Origin: an uncultured Oscillospiraceae bacterium
Lineage (GTDB): Bacteria > Bacillota > Clostridia > Oscillospirales > Ruminococcaceae
DNA: 11,395 bases
Assembly (NCBI GenBank): GCA_958448395.1
Contig: CAUDDP010000066.1
Span: forward strand, 1-11,395
Reading direction: 5' to 3'
The notes under the pieces are model-generated. The model saw only the letters and a list, made by a program, of their open reading frames with translations. It made no database searches and was not told the DNA's origin. Numbering within the stretch: position 1 is the stretch's first letter; each line of letters opens with the position of its first letter. Shown piece by piece: positions 1 through 6,046 of the stretch. Position numbers and translations under genes: made by a program.

Positions 1-89
1 TACTGCTTCTGTTTGTCATTGGAAATTTCACTTTTTACAACTGTAATACTAAGAACAAGCGGCTCTGTAATTTACCAATTTCAGTTGCT

Positions 90-971
90 TTATGGAAGGT
101 TATTGTTGATAAACATGGTGAGAAATGCATCTGCTGCTCGTGTTCGTACCTGATATTTCGGAAATATAAAGTACAGTTCAGCTGTAAGAAGCGGAAAAAG
201 GGGCTTGAAACATAGATTACTGTCACCGGAGACATTGATCAGCTTATCCAGAGCAATTGCATAACCCAATCCTTCCTTTACCATCACGGAACCATTATAA
301 ATTAGATTGTACGAAGATACGATATTCAACGCACTGAAACTGCAACCAAACCATCTCTGTAATGGGGAACCATCAGACTGCTGTCGTGACATAATCAGGG
401 GCATATTTTTCAGATTATCTGCAGTAATGGATTCCTTCTGTGCAAGCATACTGTCTCTCCGCATCAGAACACCCCATATATCTTTTTGCTTTATCGCTAT
501 CATTTCGTACTTTGAAGCATCTGGTTTACCAAATACCATACCAAAATCAATGATGCCTTTATTGAGTCGGTCGAGAATATCAAGACTATCACCACTGTAA
601 ATATGATAATGTATATTTGGATACTGTTCCTGTAGTTTTTTTGCCGTTTTTGCAATCAGGCACATAATATCTGTTTCACCTGCACCGATATATACATCAC
701 CGCTGATGGCTTCGTCAGTATTTGTAATTTCTGCTTCGGTTCTTTCCACCAGCTCTAAAATCTGTTCTGCACGTTTACGCAAAAGAATGCCTTCCTCTGT
801 TAGAGTGATTTTTTTACTGCCACGAATGAATAGCTGCTTTCCAAGGGAATCTTCCAGATCCTTTAGCTGTCTTGATAACGTAGGTTGTGTAAGATGCAGA
901 CTTTTTGCTGCATTTGAAATATTCTGTTCTCTTGCAACTGCAAGAAAATACTGTAAAACACGAATTTCCAT
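90..971 (-). CDS. LysR-family transcriptional regulator
   Basis: A 293-residue LysR-type regulator, the normal length for the family. The N-terminal winged helix-turn-helix covers about residues 1-60, with the recognition helix around TQPTLSRQLKDLE (28-40). A linker helix follows, and then a periplasmic-binding-protein-like effector domain from about residue 90 to the end. I chose the start at 971 over an upstream in-frame ATG at 1061 because family homology begins at MEIRVLQYF and an AGGAGGG ribosome binding site lies 5 bases upstream (977-983, minus strand); the longer start would also run through the divergent promoter. It is divergent from the acetyltransferase gene and the redox operon, the usual position of a LysR activator relative to its targets. 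The effector is unknown. No convincing terminator is visible in bases 1-89 downstream of the stop. Family very sure; target by inference. Confidence 0.95.
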   Translation of the reverse strand: MEIRVLQYFLAVAREQNISNAAKSLHLTQPTLSRQLKDLEDSLGKQLFIRGSKKITLTEEGILLRKRAEQILELVERTEAEITNTDEAISGDVYIGAGETDIMCLIAKTAKKLQEQYPNIHYHIYSGDSLDILDRLNKGIIDFGMVFGKPDASKYEMIAIKQKDIWGVLMRRDSMLAQKESITADNLKNMPLIMSRQQSDGSPLQRWFGCSFSALNIVSSYNLIYNGSVMVKEGLGYAIALDKLINVSGDSNLCFKPLFPLLTAELYFIFPKYQVRTRAADAFLTMFINNNLP

Positions 972-989
972 GCCATCCCTCCTGTAAGT

Positions 990-1019
990 ATGATAGCATT
1001 TTTTGTGTATGCCTGTCAA
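990..1019 (-). promoter_or_regulatory. Predicted promoter of the lysR gene
   Basis: Reading the minus strand, a perfect -35 TTGACA (1019-1014) and a -10 TATCAT (995-990) are separated by 18 bases. The predicted start, near 983, would leave only about a 12-base leader with the ribosome binding site at its 5' end. The -35 hexamer lies inside the 15-bp palindrome at 1009-1023, so a regulator bound there would block this promoter. That fits the usual negative autoregulation of LysR genes. Confidence 0.6.
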
Positions 1020-1023
1020 GCAT
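1009..1023. promoter_or_regulatory. Predicted LysR recognition site (T-N11-A palindrome)
   Basis: ATGCCTGTCAAGCAT is a 15-bp interrupted palindrome in which 6 of 7 base pairs match, with the T-N11-A form typical of LysR binding sites. Its centre is about 66 bases upstream of the predicted start of the acetyltransferase operon, the classical place of the high-affinity recognition site. It also overlaps the -35 of the lysR promoter. Confidence 0.6.
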
Positions 1024-1031
1024 GGACTCGT

Positions 1032-1046
1032 ATACATTATAGGTAT
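1032..1046. promoter_or_regulatory. Predicted LysR activation site (second T-N11-A palindrome)
   Basis: ATACATTATAGGTAT is a weaker 15-bp palindrome (5 of 7 pairs match), also T-N11-A. It ends directly against the -35 box of the operon promoter, and its centre is 23 bases, about two helical turns, from the first site. That is the expected position of an effector-dependent activation site. Confidence 0.5.
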
Positions 1047-1075
1047 TTGCAATTTCTCCAAAAGAATGATACAAT
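1047..1075 (+). promoter_or_regulatory. Predicted sigma-A promoter of the redox operon
   Basis: A -35 TTGCAA (1047-1052) and a -10 TACAAT (1070-1075) are separated by exactly 17 bases. The predicted start is near 1082, just before the ribosome binding site AAAGGTGG (1084-1091) of the acetyltransferase. The two LysR-type palindromes lie directly upstream. Confidence 0.65.
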
Positions 1076-1098
1076 AAAATCAGAAAGGTGGAATTGTT

Positions 1099-1671
1099 AT
1101 GACAGATGCAGAATTCATTGAAATTATGAATACAGGCAATGAGGTGGAAGTAAATTCACCTACCCATCAGCATATGCATGGACTCTCTCAGCGGGCGTTA
1201 AAAATCACCCATAAAATAAATGACAGTTACCATACTTGTGACGAATTGACGGCACTAATGGAAGAATTGACAAATCAGAAGCTGCAGGGATTTGGGTTGT
1301 TTCCGCCATTTTATACTGACTGCGGTATTCACATTCACATTGGCAGAAATGTATTCATCAATGCAGGCTGTAAGTTTCAGGATCAGGGTGGTATCTATAT
1401 TGGTGATGATGTACTGATTGGTCACAATGTTGTTTTCGCAACCTTGAATCATAATCTGCATCCAAATAAGCGTGGTAATATGATTCCATCGGCAATCCAT
1501 ATTGGAAATAAGGTGTGGATCGGTTCCAACGCCACCATTCTGTCGGGTGTTTCTATTGGGGATGGAGCAGTCATTGCGGCTGGTGCGGTTGTGAATTGTG
1601 ATGTGCCCAAAAATTGTGTTTATGGTGGAGTGCCTGCCAGATGCATAAAACAGATCAATGAGGTGGACTAA
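1099..1671 (+). CDS. Hexapeptide-repeat O-acetyltransferase (maltose/galactoside acetyltransferase family)
   Basis: A 190-residue acetyl-CoA-dependent O-acetyltransferase of the Maa/LacA/NodL group. A short N-terminal helical region (about 1-60) precedes a left-handed beta-helix built from hexapeptide repeats (about 77-178, e.g. IGRNVF, IGDDVL, IGNKVW, IGDGAV). His118 in TLNHNLHP is the likely catalytic base, by alignment with the active-site His of LacA. The C-terminal GGVPARCIKQI is the usual family ending. The protein should be cytoplasmic and trimeric. It is the first gene behind the LysR-controlled promoter; the next gene starts one base after its stop, so the two are probably translationally coupled. 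The family often acetylates sugars, but the true acceptor is not predictable, and in this redox context it may modify another hydroxylated compound. Confidence 0.9.
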   Translation: MTDAEFIEIMNTGNEVEVNSPTHQHMHGLSQRALKITHKINDSYHTCDELTALMEELTNQKLQGFGLFPPFYTDCGIHIHIGRNVFINAGCKFQDQGGIYIGDDVLIGHNVVFATLNHNLHPNKRGNMIPSAIHIGNKVWIGSNATILSGVSIGDGAVIAAGAVVNCDVPKNCVYGGVPARCIKQINEVD

Positions 1672-1672
1672 C

Positions 1673-2821
1673 ATGAAAATTGCGATGGCGGCAATTGCAA
1701 CAATTGTAACCTCTGTTGTAACAGTTTCTACTGTGTCAGAAACTAAAAAAACAGAACCAATATCGTTTATGCAAGAACCTGCAATCTATCAGGAAGCGGT
1801 GCAGCATGCAGAAACCTTTTACTTGACAGTCAATGGGACGACGCTCCCTGCTTCCTTTGCTGATAACCCTGCCGTTGATGCGTTAAAAGAGAAACTGTCT
1901 GAGGGGGATATTACCTTTGCAGCACATGATTATGGTAATTTTGAAAAGGTAGGTTTTCTTGATTTTTCTCTCCCCAGAAGTGATGAACAAATGAAAACAG
2001 AATCAGGGGATCTGATGTTATATCAGGGGAATCAACTAACATTGTTCTACGATAGCAATTCGTGGAGTTATACGAAAATTGCCCATGTGGATATGCCAAA
2101 GGATGAGCTGAAACAGCTTCTTGGCAATGGGGATGTTTCTATTACGTTATCACTGACGCCTTCTGAATCCTATCCATATACAATGGAAGATGTCTGTTTA
2201 TTACAGAATTTTTTGCTTGCAAGAGAAACAAAAGATTTAAATGAAAAGCCCTATGATCTGAATGCGGATGATCAATGGGATGTATTGGACTTGTGTTTGA
2301 TGAAGAAAGAAATTCTAGGCACAATTCAAAAAGACTCCACCGAGATTGGAGTGATTTATTTCTCCGCTACAAGCAATACGGAAGGGATTGCTGATCGTAT
2401 TGCCGACTATCTGGACGTTGATATGATTGAAATTGAACCAGCGATTCCATATACGACAGAGGATATTCAGTATACAAACAGCGAATGCAGAGCGAACAAA
2501 GAACAGAATGATGAAATGGCAAGACCTGAAATTGCAAATGAAATAGATGTAAGTGCAGATGTAATTTATTTGGGATACCCTATATGGTGGGGCGTTGAGC
2601 CGAAAATCATTGATACTTTTCTTGAAAACTATAATTTATCCGGTAAAGTAATCATACCATTTTGTACATCGGGCGGTTCCGAAATTTCAGCCAGTGAAAC
2701 ACGCATGAAACGGATTGAAACGGATACGGTTACATGGCTTGAAGGAAAACGATTCCATAGCGGAGCAACAGATGAAGCGGTACATGAATGGGTGGATAAG
2801 ACACAATCTGAATTATCATAA
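1673..2821 (+). CDS. Exported cyclophilin-like / dockerin-like / flavodoxin fusion protein
   Basis: A 382-residue multidomain protein. Residues 3-22 form a hydrophobic Ala/Val/Thr-rich stretch that looks like a signal peptide or membrane anchor; there is no lipobox Cys. Residues 49-161 resemble the cyclophilin-like fold domain often found beside flavodoxins (LTVNGTTLPASF, HDYGNFEKVG, LMLYQGNQLTLFYDSNSWSY). Residues 167-216 look like a degenerate dockerin: a helix (MEDVCLLQNFLL) without its first calcium loop, then a complete loop-helix DLNADDQWDVLDLCLMKKEI. Residues 225-380 are a Flavodoxin_4 domain with the FMN phosphate loop FSATSNTEGIA and GYPIWWGVEP. I preferred the start at 1673 to an ATG at 1658 because GAGGTGG (1660-1666) sits 6 bases before it. 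The free flavodoxin downstream is a paralogue of its C-terminal domain. Domain order is seen; export and dockerin function are inferred. Confidence 0.85.
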   Translation: MKIAMAAIATIVTSVVTVSTVSETKKTEPISFMQEPAIYQEAVQHAETFYLTVNGTTLPASFADNPAVDALKEKLSEGDITFAAHDYGNFEKVGFLDFSLPRSDEQMKTESGDLMLYQGNQLTLFYDSNSWSYTKIAHVDMPKDELKQLLGNGDVSITLSLTPSESYPYTMEDVCLLQNFLLARETKDLNEKPYDLNADDQWDVLDLCLMKKEILGTIQKDSTEIGVIYFSATSNTEGIADRIADYLDVDMIEIEPAIPYTTEDIQYTNSECRANKEQNDEMARPEIANEIDVSADVIYLGYPIWWGVEPKIIDTFLENYNLSGKVIIPFCTSGGSEISASETRMKRIETDTVTWLEGKRFHSGATDEAVHEWVDKTQSELS

Positions 2822-2835
2822 AGGAGGTTCATAAC

Positions 2836-3309
2836 ATGAGTAAAACATTAGTCGCATATTTTTCAGCCACTGGTGTGACGGCAGGTGTGGCACAGAAAAT
2901 TGCAATGGGTGCAGATGCAGATTTATTTGAGATCGTTCCTGCACAGAAGTACACAACAGCAGACCTTGACTGGCATAATGAAAACAGCAGAAGTTCCATT
3001 GAAATGAAAGGGAACCGGTCTTTCCGGCCTGCAATTGCATCAAAAGTGGAGAACATGATACAATATGATACAATCTATATTGGCTTTCCTATTTGGTGGT
3101 ATGTTGCACCAACAATTATAAATACGTTCCTTGAAAGCTATGATTTTTCGGGAAAGACCATTCATCTTTTTGCAACATCGGGGATGAGTGGTATGGGCAA
3201 TACAGTGGACGAATTAAAACCATCTGCACCCAATGCAGTATGGGGTAAGGCGGATAGACTGGGGGCAATGATTACACAGAGCGAAGTGGACGAGTGGATA
3301 AAAAAATAA
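2836..3309 (+). CDS. Flavodoxin (Flavodoxin_4 family)
   Basis: A 157-residue cytoplasmic FMN-binding electron carrier or flavodoxin-like reductase. The phosphate loop is YFSATGVTAGVA (8-19); the position often held by Asn in the canonical TGNT motif is Val here. The aromatic FMN-stacking region is GFPIWWYVAP (83-92), and a third FMN loop is TSGMSGMGNT (114-123). A strong AAGGAGG ribosome binding site starts at the stop of the preceding gene. It is clearly paralogous to the C-terminal domain of that gene: both share YFSAT, YTT, IYxGxPIWW, TFLExY and SGK in the same order. It probably passes electrons from or to the FMN reductase two genes downstream, but no partner is proven by the sequence. 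Confidence 0.93.
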   Translation: MSKTLVAYFSATGVTAGVAQKIAMGADADLFEIVPAQKYTTADLDWHNENSRSSIEMKGNRSFRPAIASKVENMIQYDTIYIGFPIWWYVAPTIINTFLESYDFSGKTIHLFATSGMSGMGNTVDELKPSAPNAVWGKADRLGAMITQSEVDEWIKK

Positions 3310-3324
3310 CAGGGGGAAGCATTT

Positions 3325-4080
3325 ATGAAAAAAATAGTTCAGACAGCGGGTAAAAATGCACTTGGAGAATTTGCTCCAGAATTTGCACATTTTAATGATG
3401 ACGTGTTGTTTGGAGAAAACTGGAATAATCAGGATATTGATCTGAAAACACGCTGTATGATTACGGTAGTAGCCCTCATATCATCAGGAACAATTGATTC
3501 GTCATTGCAATATCACCTTGAAAATGCAAAAGCACATGGTGTTTCAAAAAAAGAAATGGCTGCTGTGATTACACATGTTGCATTTTATGCAGGTTGGCCG
3601 AAAGCATGGGCGGTTTTCAATATGGCAAAGGAAGTATGGAAAGAGACGGAAGATGTCAATGACGCAAAGGCAGCACATGCAGCAGAAATGGTATTCCCAA
3701 TCGGAATGCCAAATGATGCATATGCACAATTTTTTATAGGACAGAGCTACCTTGCACCAATATCTGTTTCACAGGTTGGCATTTACAATGTTACATTTGA
3801 ACCAAAATGCCGTAATAACTGGCATATTCATCATGCTGATAAGGGTGGTGGGCAAATCCTTGTTTGCTTGGCAGGGCATGGTTACTATCAGGAATGGGGC
3901 AAAGAAGCGATTGAGATGCATCCTGGAGACTGCGTCAATATTCCTGCTGGAGTAAAACACTGGCATGGTGCAGCAAAGGACAGCTGGTTCTCGCATCTTG
4001 CAATAGAAGTTCCGGGAGAAAATTGTTCCAATGAATGGCTTGCAGCTGTTACAGATGAGCAGTATAACATGTTAAAATAA
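3325..4080 (+). CDS. Carboxymuconolactone decarboxylase (CMD)/cupin fusion protein
   Basis: A 251-residue two-domain protein. Residues 1-107 form an all-helical CMD/AhpD-like domain, with RCMITVVALISSGTI (43-57), His64, HGVSKKEM (71-78) and YAGWPKAW (88-95). The CxxC peroxidase motif of AhpD is absent, so a gamma-CMD-like or uncharacterised activity is more likely than alkylhydroperoxidase. Residues 147-235 form a small cupin with metal ligands visible as His167, His169 and His212; Gln177 stands near the place of the usual Glu. The second cupin motif is PGDCVNIPAGVKHWHG. The same CMD-cupin arrangement is frequent in bacterial operons with flavodoxins and reductases. Ribosome binding site AGGGGGA (3311-3317). 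It lies inside the redox operon, so it probably acts on a small oxidised or lactone-like compound. Fold confident, substrate unknown. Confidence 0.9.
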   Translation: MKKIVQTAGKNALGEFAPEFAHFNDDVLFGENWNNQDIDLKTRCMITVVALISSGTIDSSLQYHLENAKAHGVSKKEMAAVITHVAFYAGWPKAWAVFNMAKEVWKETEDVNDAKAAHAAEMVFPIGMPNDAYAQFFIGQSYLAPISVSQVGIYNVTFEPKCRNNWHIHHADKGGGQILVCLAGHGYYQEWGKEAIEMHPGDCVNIPAGVKHWHGAAKDSWFSHLAIEVPGENCSNEWLAAVTDEQYNMLK

Positions 4081-4092
4081 GAGGGGAAAGAG

Positions 4093-4632
4093 ATGAAGAA
4101 AAAGGTAGTTGTTATTTCAACAAGCCTCAGAGGAGGAAGTAATTCGGAAACACTTGCAAAGTACTTTGCAAAAGGTGCAGAAGATGCAGGCAATACCGTT
4201 ACATTTATTTCATTGAAGGACAAAAAAATCGGGTTTTGTATCGGTTGCCTTACCTGTCAGGAAAAAGGCTGCTGTGTCATTCGGGATGATGCAGTTGCAA
4301 TCGAACAGCAGGTTCTGCATGCTGATGTGATTGTATTTTCAACGCCAATTTATTATTATGAGATGTCAGGACAGATGAAAACGCTGCTTGACAGAATGAA
4401 TGCACTCTACTCGAAGGATTACTGCTTCAGAGAAGTATATATGCTTTCGGTTGCAGCTGAGGACGATGAAGAAGTACCGAAAAGAGCAGAAAGCGGTCTT
4501 CAAGGCTGGATAGACTGCTTTGAAAATGTTAGAATGGCAGGTACTTTTTTCTGTGGAGGCGTAAGTGACCCACATGATATTGAGGGAAGTAGTCAACTTC
4601 GAGAAGTCTATAAAATGGGAAAAAATATATAA
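4093..4632 (+). CDS. NAD(P)H-dependent FMN reductase / iron-sulfur flavodoxin-like protein
   Basis: A 179-residue protein of the FMN_red/Isf flavoprotein group. The FMN phosphate loop is STSLRGGSNSETLA (9-22). A cysteine cluster follows at C49, C52, C55, C60 and C61. C49-x2-C52-x2-C55-x5-C61 matches the compact 4Fe-4S motif described for archaeal iron-sulfur flavodoxin, followed by the family DD (65-66). Residues FSTPIYYYEMSGQMKTLLDR (82-101) form the second FMN-contacting segment. It is probably cytoplasmic and dimeric, and reduces flavin, quinone or nitro-type acceptors with NAD(P)H or ferredoxin. The start follows the previous stop by 12 bases with GAGGGG (4081-4086) as ribosome binding site. 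Many relatives keep these cysteines without proof of a cluster, so the 4Fe-4S centre is inference. Confidence 0.88.
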   Translation: MKKKVVVISTSLRGGSNSETLAKYFAKGAEDAGNTVTFISLKDKKIGFCIGCLTCQEKGCCVIRDDAVAIEQQVLHADVIVFSTPIYYYEMSGQMKTLLDRMNALYSKDYCFREVYMLSVAAEDDEEVPKRAESGLQGWIDCFENVRMAGTFFCGGVSDPHDIEGSSQLREVYKMGKNI

Positions 4633-4653
4633 TTAAGCGTAAATGATCCCTGT

Positions 4654-4674
4654 TATTTTTCACAGAGAAAAATA
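4654..4674. repeat. AT-rich perfect inverted repeat
   Basis: TATTTTTC and GAAAAATA form a perfect 8-bp inverted repeat around a 5-base spacer, 21 bases after the FMN reductase stop and 20 bases before the predicted hydrolase promoter. No T-run follows it, so a terminator is unlikely. It could be a weak hairpin or an operator. Confidence 0.35.
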
Positions 4675-4693
4675 GAGAAAATACTTTGGCTAT

Positions 4694-4722
4694 TTTACAT
4701 TTAAATTTAAAAATTATAGAAT
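4694..4722 (+). promoter_or_regulatory. Predicted promoter of the alpha/beta hydrolase gene
   Basis: A -35 TTTACA (4694-4699) and a -10 TAGAAT (4717-4722) are separated by 17 bases in the 106-base AT-rich gap between the FMN reductase and the hydrolase. The gap is much wider than others in the operon, which supports a separate or additional start of transcription. Confidence 0.45.
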
Positions 4723-4738
4723 ACTATGGAAAGGCAGC

Positions 4739-5734
4739 ATGATTATGTCAGAGACATGTAAACTTGTAACAGAATGGGACAAAACATTCCCAAAGAGCGA
4801 AAAGGTTGATCATGGGAAAGTTACTTTTACCAATCGCTATGGAATTACACTTGTAGCAGATAGGTACACGCCGAAGAATATGAACGGAAAACTCCCTGCA
4901 ATTGCTGTATGTGGGCCATTTGGAGCAGTTAAGGAACAGTGCAGCGGTCTCTATGCACAGACAATGGCAGAAAGAGGATTCCTTACCATTGCTTTTGATC
5001 CCTCATTTACAGGGGAGAGTGGCGGTACTCCAAGATATATGGCATCACCTGATATTAACACGGAAGATTTTATGGCGGCAGTTGATTTCCTTTCGACACA
5101 GGAAAATATTGATGCTGACAGAATTGGCATCATCGGCATTTGCGGATGGGGCGGCATGGCACTTAATGCAGCATCCCTTGATACAAGAATAAAAGCAACC
5201 GTCACTTCCACAATGTATGATATGAGTCGGGTAAATGCGAACGGCTATTTTGACGCTTCGGATGATGAAGCGGCACGTTATGAAATGAAAAAAATGTTGA
5301 ATGCACAGCGTACTTCTGATTTCGCAAATGGCAGTTATGAACTTGGTGGCGGCGTGGTTGATCCACTTCCAGAAGATGCACCGTTCTTTGTAAAGGATTA
5401 TCACTCGTATTACAAGACTAAGCGTGGCTATCATGTACGTTCCCTCAACTCAAATGGCGGCTGGAATAAAATTGGTTGTCTGTCTTTTATCAATCAGCCA
5501 ATCAATTGCTATACCAATGAAATCCGAAGTGCTGTTTTGATCATTCATGGTGAAAAAGCACATTCCTGTTATTTCAGTAAGGATGCATATGCTGCTATGA
5601 CAACGAATTGTAATTACACTGATAATAAAAAGCTGATGATTATTCCGAATGCAGTACATACGGATTTGTATGATGATACAAATATCATTCCATTTGATAA
5701 GATGACTGCATTCTTCCATACGTATTTGGCATGA
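4739..5734 (+). CDS. Alpha/beta hydrolase with atypical nucleophile elbow
   Basis: A 331-residue single-domain alpha/beta hydrolase resembling dienelactone-hydrolase-like and YcjY-like enzymes. An N-terminal strand region (about 27-45) leads to the core fold: AVCGPFGAVKEQ (56-67, likely oxyanion-hole loop), FDPSFTGESGG (86-96), elbow GIIGICGWGGMALNAA (130-145), a cap-like insertion (about 160-255), VLIIHGEKAHS (266-276) and NAVHTDLYDD (304-313, probable catalytic His307). The elbow lacks the usual Ser: Cys135 is the candidate nucleophile, as in dienelactone hydrolase, while the alternative frame puts Trp137 in the nucleophile place. Two starts are possible, 4739 and 4745; GGAAAGG (4728-4734) sits 4 bases before the first and 10 before the second. 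It probably hydrolyses a small ester or lactone made or used by the upstream genes. Fold sure; chemistry inferred. Confidence 0.88.
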   Translation: MIMSETCKLVTEWDKTFPKSEKVDHGKVTFTNRYGITLVADRYTPKNMNGKLPAIAVCGPFGAVKEQCSGLYAQTMAERGFLTIAFDPSFTGESGGTPRYMASPDINTEDFMAAVDFLSTQENIDADRIGIIGICGWGGMALNAASLDTRIKATVTSTMYDMSRVNANGYFDASDDEAARYEMKKMLNAQRTSDFANGSYELGGGVVDPLPEDAPFFVKDYHSYYKTKRGYHVRSLNSNGGWNKIGCLSFINQPINCYTNEIRSAVLIIHGEKAHSCYFSKDAYAAMTTNCNYTDNKKLMIIPNAVHTDLYDDTNIIPFDKMTAFFHTYLA

Positions 5735-5783
5735 TATATAATATACAATATAATTAAAAATACTTTATATCATTATAATAGAA

Positions 5784-5831
5784 GCCGCTGTAGTAATCGT
5801 AATGACTACTACGGCGGCAAACTGTTTTATT
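5784..5831 (+). terminator. Probable terminator of the redox operon
   Basis: GCCGCTGTAGTA (5784-5795) and TACTACGGCGGC (5807-5818) form a 12-bp stem with one G-U wobble and an 11-base loop, 50 bases after the hydrolase stop. The following bases, AAACTG then TTTTATTA, are a poor but T-rich tail. Stem strength and position fit an intrinsic terminator; the interrupted T-run leaves some doubt. Confidence 0.65.
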
Positions 5832-5928
5832 AGGGATTCACGAAAAAAAAGTCCTTTTTGAAAAAAATTCGCAGGAAGCTTTTTACTATAATGACAATAA
5901 AATTCTGATGTAAATCTGGAAGAGTTTA

Positions 5929-5957
5929 TTGACTTTCAGGGCGATATCAGTTATACT
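5929..5957 (+). promoter_or_regulatory. Strong sigma-A promoter
   Basis: A -35 TTGACT (5929-5934) and a -10 TATACT (5952-5957) have an exact 17-base spacer. Only the small ORF at 6047 lies close downstream, so what it transcribes is unclear. The -10 is covered by the inverted repeat at 5946-5975. Confidence 0.55.
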
Positions 5958-5975
5958 AACTTGTGGATAACTGAT
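5946..5975. promoter_or_regulatory. Perfect inverted repeat over a promoter -10, likely operator
   Basis: ATCAGTTAT (5946-5954) and ATAACTGAT (5967-5975) are perfect 9-bp inverted arms whose centres are 21 bases, two helical turns, apart. A third AGTTA half-site in inverted orientation (TAACT, 5957-5961) lies 11 bases before the identical TAACT in the right arm (5968-5972). The pattern of half-sites at one and two helical turns over a -10 box suggests a repressor site. The regulator is unknown. Confidence 0.45.
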
Positions 5976-6046
5976 CACATTATATAAGATTGTCTGCATA
6001 CAGTGTAAACCAAATTATGTTAAATTGAAAGCAGAGGAATTTGTGA

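Noticed and set aside
1..89. A gene or terminator at the left edge
   Set aside because: No frame here has recognisable content, and no stem-loop with a T-run was found on either strand downstream of the lysR stop.
972..1061. N-terminal extension of the LysR protein from an in-frame ATG at 1061
   Set aside because: LysR homology begins at the ATG ending at 971, which has an excellent ribosome binding site. The extension would be translated from the promoter and operator DNA.
3325..3645. AhpD-type alkylhydroperoxidase
   Set aside because: The domain fold fits, but the CxxC redox pair that defines AhpD is absent.
4951..5434. Minus-strand ORFs of 86 and 129 codons inside the hydrolase gene
   Set aside because: The sense strand encodes a clear alpha/beta hydrolase with conserved motifs; the antisense products have no recognisable features.
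5881..5892. Promoter with a perfect TATAAT at 5887-5892
   Set aside because: No acceptable -35 lies 16-18 bases upstream, where the sequence is a run of A; in AT-rich DNA such a hexamer is expected by chance.
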